Shown here: positions 1 to 6,056 of the stretch, in pieces
Position numbering within the stretch: the first letter of the stretch is position 1
Layout: each line of letters begins with the position of its first letter
Origin: Burkholderiales bacterium UBA2459
Lineage (GTDB): Bacteria > Pseudomonadota > Gammaproteobacteria > Burkholderiales > Burkholderiaceae_E
Reading direction: 5' to 3'
Length of the DNA stretch: 6,056 nucleotides
Assembly: GCA_002342365.1 (NCBI GenBank)
Contig: DDPV01000023.1
Location: 15,704-21,759 of the forward strand
Made by a program: the position numbers and the translations under genes
Notes under the pieces: generated by a model
The model's input: the letters and a program-made list of their open reading frames with translations, nothing else
Told to the model about the DNA's origin: nothing
Databases searched by the model: none

Positions 1-2733
1 AGCAAGGCCGCAACGAAGCCCGAAACGAAGACGGCGACAAGTAAGCAAGCAGCCAAGACGACGGTCGCCAAACCTGCGGCCGCGACTGCAGCTGCCGAGC
101 CAGCTATCAAGGCCTCCAAGTCTGAAGCCGCAGCACAACATAAGGCGGCTGGCCAGTCGATTGCGAAGGGGAAACCGGCAAAGCAGGTTCAAGCTGTTCC
201 TCAAGAGGTCGCCGCGGCGCCGGTAAAGGGCGCCACAAAAACCAAAGTAGCCCCCAAGGCAAAGGAAGCGAGCTTGGCCGCTAGCCACGCTGCCGCTAAC
301 GTCGAGCACAAGCCTCTCGCGAAAGCGGCGCAGCCTAAGGCTGCAAAGTCAGCACGAACCGACGTGACCCGATCTGAGACGACCGGATCGCGCAAGTCAG
401 AGACCACCGAAGCGCCCAAGGCCGATACAAGCGAAGCCGCACCCTCCAAAACCGTGACAAAGCGCCCTGCCACCAAGCAAGTGGCAACGAAGCCAGCCGC
501 GACGAATCTGGAAGCTGCGCAGCAAGCAAGCGGCAGCGCGCCTGCGCCGCAAGCAAAGGCACAGACTGGGAAGTCAAAGACCAAGGCCAAGGCTGGCGGC
601 GCCGATGAGATTGCCGAGGATGATCTCGATCTGGATGTTGCCGATCACGCGCCAGTGGCCAGGTCGAAATCCAAGGATGCTTCAACAAGCAAGCGTGGCC
701 GACCCAAGAAAGCCGACGAGGCTGAGGTTTCGGATCCGGTTGGCGAAGACCTGATTACGGGCGATGAAGAATTTGGCGATGAAGAGGTGCCGCCGGAGAT
801 CGAAGAGGTTGAGGCGATCGAAGTTGCGCCAAAGCCCAAAGGTCGTCGCGCCAGCGCAAAAGAAAAGGCGTTGATCAAAGAGGCTTTTGCCCGGCGGGCG
901 CTGTCCGAGGAAGAACTCGAGGCCAAGCGCAACAAGCTCAAGCAACTTATCCGCCTTGGCAAAGAGCGCCGCTACCTGACCTACGGTGAAATCAATGACC
1001 ATCTCGGCGAGGACCTCGTCGATGCCGAGGCGATCGAATCGATTATTACCACCTTCAACGATATGGGCATTCAGGTCTTTGACCAGGCCCCGGATGCTGA
1101 AACGCTGATTATCTCTTCCGACGCTCCAGTGGTGGCGAATGATGACGATGCCGAGGAGGAAGCCGAAGCCGCCTTGTCAACGGTGGACAGCGACTTTGGG
1201 CGCACCACCGATCCGGTTCGGATGTACATGCGCGAGATGGGGTCGGTCGAACTTCTCACCCGGGAAGGCGAAATTGAGATTGCCAAACGGATCGAAGAGG
1301 GACTGAAGGACATGGTCATGGCCATCTCGGCCTGTCCGATGACCGTTCAAGAGATTTTGAACGATGCCGATGCGATTCGAGAAGGAAAAAAGCGGGTCGA
1401 TGAAGTGGTTGACGGTATCGTGGACCCGAACGCTGCCGAACCCGATCCATCGCCGCCGCCGCAGGCGGCCGATTTTGCCGACGAGGAAGAAGAGGGTGCG
1501 GCACTCAACGCCAAGCTCGAAGAACTCAAGGCTCTGGCGCTTGAACGATTTGACCGGATTCGCGTGAGTTTTGATCAAATGCGCGCAGCCTTCGACGAAC
1601 AGGCCTATCAGTCCGAGGCTTATCACAGGGCGCAAAAGTCGATTCAGGATGTGCTGCTTGAAATCCGCTTCACCGCGAAAATGGTTGAGCGCCTGGCCGA
1701 TACCTTGCGCGGTCAGGTCGAGCGGGTGCGTGCTTTTGAGCGTCAACTCAGCAATCTTTGCGTGCATCGCGTTGGCATGTCCCACAGCCACTTTGTTGCC
1801 CAGTTTCCCGGCCACGAAACCAACTTGCTGTGGGCTGAACAGCAATTGCAGCAAGATCAGCTTTGGAATGGCGTGCTCAGGCGCAACATTCCAGCGGTTC
1901 AGGATATTCAGCAAAAACTGATCGACTTGCAGGCGCTCGTCTTGTTGCCGCTTGCCGATTTGAAAGCGATCCACAAGCGCATGGTCGCTGGTGAGCAAAA
2001 AGCACGTCGGGCAAAAAGGGAGATGACTGAGGCGAACCTGCGCCTGGTGATTTCCATCGCTAAGAAATACACCAATCGCGGTCTGCAGTTTCTCGACCTG
2101 ATCCAGGAAGGCAACATCGGATTGATGAAAGCGGTCGATAAGTTCGAATACCGGCGAGGCTATAAATTTTCTACCTATGCGACCTGGTGGATCAGGCAAG
2201 CGATCACGCGTTCAATTGCGGATCAGGCACGAACGATCCGTATACCCGTCCATATGATTGAAACGATCAACAAAATGAATCGGATTTCAAGGCAGATTCT
2301 GCAAGAGACCGGGCAGGAGCCTGATCCGGCGACTTTGGCCGAACGCATGGATATGCCCGAGGACAAAATCCGCAAGATTTTGAAAATCGCCAAAGAGCCG
2401 ATTTCGATGGAAACACCGATTGGCGATGATGATGATTCGCATCTGGGCGATTTCATTGAAGACACCACAACGCTTGCGCCTTCCGATGCAGCCTTGCACG
2501 AGTCGATGCGCGATGTGGTGAAAGAAGTGCTTGATTCGCTCACGCCGCGTGAAGCCAAGGTTTTGCGGATGCGCTTTGGTGTGGAAATGAGCACAGACCA
2601 CACCTTGGAAGAGGTCGGCAAACAATTTGATGTCACCCGCGAGCGGATTCGACAAATCGAAGCCAAGGCCTTGCGCAAGCTTCGTCATCCGAGCCGCTCC
2701 GACAAGCTCAAGAGCTTTCTTGAGGGAGGCTAG
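1..2733 (+). CDS. rpoD: RNA polymerase sigma factor RpoD (sigma-70), 5' truncated by the window edge
   Basis: Primary sigma factor: it binds core RNA polymerase and recognises -10 and -35 promoter elements. The frame is open from base 1 (910 codons, stop TAG at 2731), so the true start lies upstream; the TTG at 274 is only an internal codon. Using window codon numbers, 1-200 are a Lys/Ala/Thr-rich basic tail, 201-280 are mostly acidic with an RGRPKK motif at 232-237, and region 1.1 covers about 286-375. Region 1.2 (DPVRMYMREMG) lies at 404-414, and a non-conserved region spans about 436-660. Region 2 runs from MTEANLRLVISIAKKYTNRG (675-694), with the -10 reading helix YATWWIRQAITRS at 726-738. 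The sigma finger (PISMETPIGDDDDSHLGDF) starts at 800, and the region 4.2 helix-turn-helix (TLEEVGKQFDVTRERIRQIE) is at 868-887. No catalytic-core residue seems missing. The C-terminal half matches Burkholderiales RpoD closely from memory of the family. The total length is well above the 613 residues of E. coli RpoD because of the N-terminal extension. Confidence 0.98.
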   Translation, partial: SKAATKPETKTATSKQAAKTTVAKPAAATAAAEPAIKASKSEAAAQHKAAGQSIAKGKPAKQVQAVPQEVAAAPVKGATKTKVAPKAKEASLAASHAAANVEHKPLAKAAQPKAAKSARTDVTRSETTGSRKSETTEAPKADTSEAAPSKTVTKRPATKQVATKPAATNLEAAQQASGSAPAPQAKAQTGKSKTKAKAGGADEIAEDDLDLDVADHAPVARSKSKDASTSKRGRPKKADEAEVSDPVGEDLITGDEEFGDEEVPPEIEEVEAIEVAPKPKGRRASAKEKALIKEAFARRALSEEELEAKRNKLKQLIRLGKERRYLTYGEINDHLGEDLVDAEAIESIITTFNDMGIQVFDQAPDAETLIISSDAPVVANDDDAEEEAEAALSTVDSDFGRTTDPVRMYMREMGSVELLTREGEIEIAKRIEEGLKDMVMAISACPMTVQEILNDADAIREGKKRVDEVVDGIVDPNAAEPDPSPPPQAADFADEEEEGAALNAKLEELKALALERFDRIRVSFDQMRAAFDEQAYQSEAYHRAQKSIQDVLLEIRFTAKMVERLADTLRGQVERVRAFERQLSNLCVHRVGMSHSHFVAQFPGHETNLLWAEQQLQQDQLWNGVLRRNIPAVQDIQQKLIDLQALVLLPLADLKAIHKRMVAGEQKARRAKREMTEANLRLVISIAKKYTNRGLQFLDLIQEGNIGLMKAVDKFEYRRGYKFSTYATWWIRQAITRSIADQARTIRIPVHMIETINKMNRISRQILQETGQEPDPATLAERMDMPEDKIRKILKIAKEPISMETPIGDDDDSHLGDFIEDTTTLAPSDAALHESMRDVVKEVLDSLTPREAKVLRMRFGVEMSTDHTLEEVGKQFDVTRERIRQIEAKALRKLRHPSRSDKLKSFLEGG
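694..711 (+). other. AT-hook-like motif (RGRPKK) inside the RpoD N-terminal extension
   Basis: Codons 232-237 of the open frame read RGRPKK, preceded by SK and followed by AD. A Gly-Arg-Pro core flanked by basic residues is the definition of the AT-hook, a short peptide that inserts into the minor groove of AT-rich DNA. It sits between two acidic stretches, just upstream of region 1.1. The motif is seen directly; DNA binding is inference, because short basic motifs arise easily in Lys/Arg-rich low-complexity segments. Confidence 0.5.
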
Positions 2734-2751
2734 CTCGGGGGCGGTTCGGTA

Positions 2752-2815
2752 AGTTGTTCTTAGGAAGTCGCTCTAGGTGAGTCGTTCCAGATGATTCGTT
2801 CTAACTGAGTCATTC
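2752..2815. repeat. Degenerate 14-bp tandem repeat between rpoD and uup
   Basis: Four full units and one partial unit follow one another without gaps, with consensus AGTCGTTCTAGGTG. The units start at 2752, 2766, 2780, 2794 and 2808. They differ from the consensus at about 5, 1, 2, 3 and 1 (of 8) positions. The last, partial unit runs into the TGA stop codon of uup (2814-2816 on the reverse strand). A possible further decayed unit precedes the array (around 2738-2750) if one inserted base is allowed. The array fills most of the gap between the two convergent genes. Function is unknown; it may be a slippage product or a remnant of protein-binding sites. Confidence 0.65.
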
Positions 2816-4721
2816 AGTGGTCGGGGTCCAAGCGCTGCAAATCTTCCCAGCGCTCAAGTAAAGTCGTCAGCGCCGATTCGATCGACTCAAGGCGCGATTT
2901 GTCGCGCCGCAGTTGCTCGGGACCACCACGAAAATAGTCAGGTGATGCCATTGACGTTTCAAGCGCTGATTGCTCGGTTTCGAGCGCATCGATGCGGTTT
3001 GGAATCTCACGAAGTTCGCGCTGCTCCTTATAGCTGAGTTTGCGAGGCTTCGTTGCCATCGTCGCTTGCGGCCCAGAGGCGCTGATCGCAGCCCCTTCTG
3101 TTGGCTGTAAATCCCCGGCCTGCTTTGTATCGGACATCGGATGGATAGCGGTCGTCTGCCGTGGCGCTGTTGTCTGCCGTATCGCCGCTACCTGCTGCGG
3201 GCCTGCGGATTCGCTTGGCCACTGTCCGCCCTGATCGATCCAGTCACTATAGCCACCAGGGTATTCACGCCAGAAACCGTTGCCAAGTGCAACCAGCGTT
3301 TGCGTTGCTACCGCGTCCATGAAGGCCCGGTCGTGGCTCACTAAAAGCACGCTGCCTTCGTATTGCTGCAGACCCGATTCTAATAATTCGAGCGTTTCGA
3401 GATCGAGATCGTTGGTCGGCTCATCAAGAATCAACAAATTGGCAGGTCTTGCAAACAAGCGTGCAAGCAGCAGGCGATTTCTTTCCCCACCTGAAAGCGT
3501 TTTAACAGGTGATTGTGCACGCCGCGGTGAAAAGAGAAAGTCGCTCAGATAACTCATCGCGTGAATGCGTTTGCCGCCCACTTCGATCCAGTCCGATCCG
3601 GGGCTGATCGTTTCCACGACGCTGCGCTCTTCATCGAGTTGCTCGCGCATCTGGTCGAAGTAGGCAAGCTGCCACTGGGTGCCTTGCTTGATTTCCCCAG
3701 CGGTCGGATTGATCTGACCTAAGACGAGGCGAATGAGTGTTGACTTCCCGATCCCATTGGGGCCAATCAAGGCCACCCGATCGCCCCGCATCAGCACCCA
3801 GTCCAATTGTTTCACCAATACCCGCCCGGTTGGGGTCTGGTAGCCAAGACCCTTGCATGCGAGGACTTGTTTTCCTGAGCGTTCCCCGCTGTCGAGTCGA
3901 AGTTGGACCTGTCCCACGCGCTGTCTGCGCGCCTCCCGCGCCTCGCGAAGCGCTTCAAGGCGGCGAACCCGACCCTGGTTGCGTTTGCGCCTGGCCTCAA
4001 CCCCTTGTCGAATCCAGGCCTCTTCTTCAGCCCAGAATCGGTCAAAGCGTCGCTTTGCCTGATCCTCGGCAGCCCATTGGTCGGCCCGCAGGCGCTGGTA
4101 GTCACTGAAGCGGCCCGGATAGTTTCGCAGGACGCCGCGCTCGAGTTCAACGATCCGGTTCACCACCCGGTCGAGGAAATGCCGATCGTGGGTGATCACA
4201 ATGCTTGTGCTCACCCGCTCGATGGCTTCTTCCAAGGTACGAATCGCGGCCAGGTCGAGATGGTTGGTCGGTTCGTCCAGGAGCAGAAGATCAGGTTTGA
4301 GCGCAAAGGCTAAGGCGAGCGCGGCGCGTTTTCGCTCGCCGCCGGATAAGCCCTCGGTAGGGCGATCGGCATCCAAACCGAAGCGGTCGAGCCAGGCCCG
4401 GATATCGGCAAGCCTTTGCCAGGCCTCGGGTTCTTCTGGCATTTCGCTGAGTTGCGCTCGCGCAAGCAGACTCAGGAAAATAGTCTCACGATCAATCCAC
4501 TGAGGTTCTTGCTCGACGCTGATGCAGCGAACACTGTCCTCGCGCTGAATCAGTCCTTCGTCGGCCGTCAACGATCCGGCGATGAGTTTGAGCAGGGAGG
4601 ACTTTCCACTGCCATTGCGACCGATAAGTCCGAGGCGATCACCGCGCTGAACCGAGAGCGAGGCGCCATCGAGCAAAGGTAAATCACCGAAAGCCAGGTG
4701 AATTTGAATCAGTTGGATCAA
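2814..4721 (-). CDS. uup: ABC-F family ATPase Uup
   Basis: Soluble ABC-F protein with two ATPase domains and no membrane segments. E. coli Uup is linked to ribosome function and to tolerance of branched DNA intermediates (suppression of transposon precise excision). The frame allows TTG starts at 4748 or 4721. I prefer 4721, which has an AGCGAGA Shine-Dalgarno-like stretch five bases upstream and gives 635 residues, the length I recall for E. coli Uup; 4748 has no visible Shine-Dalgarno. Counting from 4748, Walker A GRNGSGKSS lies at 43-51, signature LSGGE at 134-138, Walker B LLLLDEPTNHLD at 154-165 and H-loop His at 187. The second domain has GPNGIGKST at 329-337, LSGGE at 418-422, LLILDEPTNDLD at 438-449 and His 472. 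The inter-domain linker (about 214-300) is helical, Arg-rich and carries GRVRRLEALR, typical of Uup. Residues 570-641 form the coiled-coil C-terminal domain that distinguishes Uup from other ABC-F members. All ATPase motifs are intact. The gene is convergent with rpoD. Confidence 0.95.
   Translation of the reverse strand: MIQLIQIHLAFGDLPLLDGASLSVQRGDRLGLIGRNGSGKSSLLKLIAGSLTADEGLIQREDSVRCISVEQEPQWIDRETIFLSLLARAQLSEMPEEPEAWQRLADIRAWLDRFGLDADRPTEGLSGGERKRAALALAFALKPDLLLLDEPTNHLDLAAIRTLEEAIERVSTSIVITHDRHFLDRVVNRIVELERGVLRNYPGRFSDYQRLRADQWAAEDQAKRRFDRFWAEEEAWIRQGVEARRKRNQGRVRRLEALREAREARRQRVGQVQLRLDSGERSGKQVLACKGLGYQTPTGRVLVKQLDWVLMRGDRVALIGPNGIGKSTLIRLVLGQINPTAGEIKQGTQWQLAYFDQMREQLDEERSVVETISPGSDWIEVGGKRIHAMSYLSDFLFSPRRAQSPVKTLSGGERNRLLLARLFARPANLLILDEPTNDLDLETLELLESGLQQYEGSVLLVSHDRAFMDAVATQTLVALGNGFWREYPGGYSDWIDQGGQWPSESAGPQQVAAIRQTTAPRQTTAIHPMSDTKQAGDLQPTEGAAISASGPQATMATKPRKLSYKEQRELREIPNRIDALETEQSALETSMASPDYFRGGPEQLRRDKSRLESIESALTTLLERWEDLQRLDPDH
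3144..3197 (-). repeat. Hexapeptide-coding 18-bp repeat in the Uup linker
   Basis: Before the C-terminal coiled coil, the Uup protein reads QQVAAI, RQTTAP, RQTTAI in succession (residues 518-535 counted from the upstream TTG). At DNA level the core GTCTGCCGT on the plus strand recurs at 3154-3162 and 3172-3180, exactly 18 bases apart. The third, outer copy (3180-3197) is much decayed. The repeat lies in a low-complexity Gln/Thr/Ala-rich segment (about 510-565) between the second ATPase domain and the C-terminal domain. It is probably a recent in-frame duplication in a flexible linker. Confidence 0.6.
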
Positions 4722-4748
4722 TCGAGTCTCGCTTGGCAGGCCTTGCAA

Positions 4749-4903
4749 CGCGAAGTCGCAACAAGACCCGCATGATAGCGACAGCAGGCAGCGCCAGGGC
4801 AGAAACGCTGGGTCGGCCGCGTTGGCGGGCGCTTGGCCGGCTCATCGAGGGCTTTTGCGTTTGCGCATAGACTTTGACAAGTTGCGCTTTTGGAGTTTGC
4901 AGC
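4749..4903. promoter_or_regulatory. Divergent intergenic region between uup and the metallophosphoesterase gene
   Basis: This spacer separates two genes transcribed away from each other, so promoters for both are expected here or just inside the flanks. On the minus strand, TATCAT (4777 to 4772) is a fair -10 hexamer about 50 bases from the preferred uup start, but no good -35 stands 16-18 bases upstream. On the plus strand no convincing -10/-35 pair was found. TTGACA at 4874-4879 is a perfect -35 match but lacks a -10 at the right distance and lies too close to the ATG. Promoter placement is therefore inferred from gene orientation only. Confidence 0.35.
4892..4895 (+). promoter_or_regulatory. 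Ribosome binding site GGAG that fixes the phosphoesterase start
   Basis: GGAG lies eight bases before the ATG at 4904, a normal spacing. It supports this ATG over the in-frame TTG at 4874, which would place the GGAG inside the coding region and would add ten residues before the family-typical N-terminus. Confidence 0.7.
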
Positions 4904-5770
4904 ATGCGTCGATCGATTCGAATTCAGATTGCCTCGGATTTGCACTTGGAAATGTTCAGGCGTCCGTTCCCAAACTGGTATCGGGTGGCGAAACTTGGGC
5001 CTGAGCAAGCCGACCTGCTCGTGCTAGCTGGTGATATTCATAACGGTGTGGAGGCGATTCGATCCTTTGCTGATTGGCCGATTCCGGTGCTTTATGTTCC
5101 GGGCAACCATGAATACTATGAAGCTCATATCGATCCAACCTTAATGGCGATGCGCAAGGCTTCGGAAGGCACTCAGGTGCAAATCCTTTCAGAAAACGCA
5201 AGCCTTGTTGATGGCGTGCGCTTTCTCGGCTGCACGCTTTGGACCGACTATGAGCTTTTGGGATCGGACCATCAAAAAGTGCAGGCGATGCAACTTTGCC
5301 AGCGTTTTATGGTGGATCACCGACTGATTCAAGGGCTCAACGATAGCCAGCAGGGCTTTATGCCCGAGGATGCCTTGCGCATCCATGAGCGCGAGCGTAC
5401 CTGGCTTGTGAATCAGTTGCAGTCCTTCCACGCTGGACCAACAGTAGCGATCACGCACCACGGTGTACATCCGCAATCGGTACACCCGCGGTTTGCAACG
5501 CATCCGGCAAATCCAGGATTTATATCGGATCTTGGCGCTGTCGTTTCGCTTGCCGATTTGTGGATTCACGGCCATGTTCATGACAGCTTTGATTACATGC
5601 TTGGCAACACAAGGCTCGTGGTGAACCCTGGCAGTTATGCGCTTAACATGGCGCAAGCAAAGCATGCCGAGGATTTGCAATGGGAAAACGCAAACTTTGA
5701 CGCTGCTAAAGTGGTGCAACTGCAATGGGATGACGATGCGTTCAGAGCAGCATCACAAATCAGCGGTTAA
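4904..5770 (+). CDS. Calcineurin-like metallophosphoesterase, substrate unknown
   Basis: A 288-residue cytoplasmic protein with no signal peptide or membrane segment. It has the full set of di-metal ligands of the calcineurin-like phosphoesterase fold: D12-x-H14 in ASDLHLE, D44 in LAGDIH, N68 and H69 in PGNHEYY, H185 in ITHHGVHP and the G-H-x-H motif at 223-226 (IHGHVHD). NPGSY at 241-245 closes the fold as in many members. Such enzymes hydrolyse phosphomonoesters or phosphodiesters with two bound metal ions. The segment FLGCTLWTDYELLG (107-120) is typical of a widespread bacterial group annotated only as putative phosphohydrolases, so the substrate cannot be named. The ATG at 4904 is chosen for its GGAG and because the beta strand leading to D12 begins right after it. 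The gene is divergent from uup, and its end overlaps the next gene by 35 bases, which suggests an operon. Confidence 0.9.
   Translation: MRRSIRIQIASDLHLEMFRRPFPNWYRVAKLGPEQADLLVLAGDIHNGVEAIRSFADWPIPVLYVPGNHEYYEAHIDPTLMAMRKASEGTQVQILSENASLVDGVRFLGCTLWTDYELLGSDHQKVQAMQLCQRFMVDHRLIQGLNDSQQGFMPEDALRIHERERTWLVNQLQSFHAGPTVAITHHGVHPQSVHPRFATHPANPGFISDLGAVVSLADLWIHGHVHDSFDYMLGNTRLVVNPGSYALNMAQAKHAEDLQWENANFDAAKVVQLQWDDDAFRAASQISG
5727..5730 (+). promoter_or_regulatory. Possible ribosome binding site for the LEA type 2 gene
   Basis: GGGA lies five bases before the ATG at 5736, within the phosphoesterase coding region. The spacing is slightly short and the match is weak. An in-frame ATG at 5730 has no comparable site upstream. 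Confidence 0.35.
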
Positions 5771-6056
5771 GCGCTTGCGCATCGATGGTCGACGTCGTGC
5801 TCTGGCAGCGCGACTTGCCAGCCTGTGCGCAGCAACGCTGCTTGCACCTGCTTTTGCACTGGGGTCACCTGAAGTCAGTGTGAAAGATGTGTCGATGCAA
5901 GCTATCGATCGGGAGCATTTGCGCTTGAACGTGATCCTGAAAATGGACAACAGCAACCCCTTGCCGATTCCACTTTCCAGCATCCAGTTTCTGGCCCGTA
6001 TCGAGGATCGCGAAGTTGCCACCGGACAAACAACCGAAAGTTTGCGCTTGCCTGCT
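5736..6056 (+). CDS. LEA type 2 (WHy-domain) family protein with signal peptide, 3' truncated by the window edge
   Basis: The frame is open to the last base (107 codons visible). A basic N-region ending in GRRRALAAR (residues 18-26) is followed by a hydrophobic stretch and an A-F-A cleavage-like site at 39-41, so the product is probably exported to the periplasm; the RRRAL run could also fit a twin-arginine signal. The mature part begins SPEVSVKDVSM and continues with alternating beta-strand patterns, NVILKMDNSNPLPIPL (65-80, matching the family's conserved Asn-Pro segment), then VATGQ (94-98) and LRLPA at the edge. This order fits the first half of a water-stress/hypersensitive-response (LEA_2) domain. 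Many Burkholderiales relatives are lipoproteins, but here the only Cys (31, in LASLC) does not fit a lipobox. Start choice is uncertain: ATG 5736 (used), ATG 5730, or TTG 5775, which would avoid the overlap and give a shorter signal peptide. Family assignment is from motif pattern only. Confidence 0.75.
   Translation, partial: MRSEQHHKSAVKRLRIDGRRRALAARLASLCAATLLAPAFALGSPEVSVKDVSMQAIDREHLRLNVILKMDNSNPLPIPLSSIQFLARIEDREVATGQTTESLRLPA

Noticed and set aside
274..276. TTG as the start codon of RpoD
   Set aside because: The frame is open upstream to base 1 with the same Lys/Ala-rich character, and there is no ribosome binding site, so it is internal.
201..590. Open frame of 129 codons on the minus strand opposite the RpoD tail
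   Set aside because: Its Ala/Val/Phe-rich composition is the mirror of the Lys/Ala/Thr codons of the RpoD tail; no independent support.
1177..2199. Open frame of 340 codons antisense to rpoD
   Set aside because: It lies wholly opposite the well-conserved rpoD coding sequence, has no recognisable domain, and long antisense frames are common opposite genes with this codon use.
2704..2724. Hairpin at the end of rpoD (CTCAAGA / TCTTGAG, four-base loop) as terminator
   Set aside because: It lies within conserved codons before the stop, is not GC-rich and is followed by a G-rich rather than T-rich stretch.
2804..2818. ACTGA / TCAGT inverted repeat at the uup stop
   Set aside because: Only five base pairs and no T-run on either side; too weak for a terminator.
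3812..4313. Several overlapping open frames of 69-136 codons within uup on both strands
   Set aside because: All lie in the Arg-rich linker or first ATPase domain of uup in other frames and show no domain or start signal.
4874..4879. TTGACA as the -35 of a promoter for the phosphoesterase
   Set aside because: No -10-like hexamer occurs 16-18 bases downstream, and the ATG would lie inside the promoter.
4874..4903. Ten-codon N-terminal extension of the phosphoesterase from TTG 4874
   Set aside because: ATG 4904 has a well-spaced GGAG, and the fold begins directly after it.
5189..5725. Open frame of 178 codons antisense to the phosphoesterase
   Set aside because: It is opposite the conserved metal-binding motifs of the phosphoesterase and has no recognisable features of its own.

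Overview
The window looks like ordinary chromosomal DNA from a betaproteobacterium, most likely of the order Burkholderiales. The main reason is the sigma-70 protein. Its conserved core and C-terminal tail (ending SRSDKLKSFLEGG) resemble Burkholderiales RpoD, and it carries the long Lys/Ala-rich N-terminal extension known from that order. GC content is moderate, about mid-50s percent by eye. Genus cannot be fixed from the sequence alone.

Layout. Positions 1-2733 (+) hold rpoD, whose frame is open from the first base, so its start lies upstream of the window. An intergenic gap of 80 bases (2734-2813) follows, with a degenerate 14-bp tandem repeat and no convincing terminator. Positions 2814 to about 4721/4748 (-) hold uup, a two-domain ABC-F ATPase converging on rpoD. 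A divergent spacer (4749-4903) separates uup from a calcineurin-like metallophosphoesterase (4904-5770, +). The latter overlaps by 35 bases the start of a secreted LEA type 2 (WHy-domain) protein (5736 to window end, +), which runs off the right edge. No RNA gene, insertion sequence, CRISPR array or prophage feature was seen.

How the genes relate. RpoD is the housekeeping sigma factor, and Uup acts on ribosomes or DNA intermediates; both are housekeeping genes placed tail to tail with no obvious functional link. The phosphoesterase and the LEA type 2 gene are probably cotranscribed and translationally coupled, but a joint function is unknown.

No clear new system was found. The points most worth a second look are the long H1-like N-terminal extension of RpoD with an AT-hook motif inside it, the tandem repeat between rpoD and uup, and the overlapping phosphoesterase/LEA2 pair.
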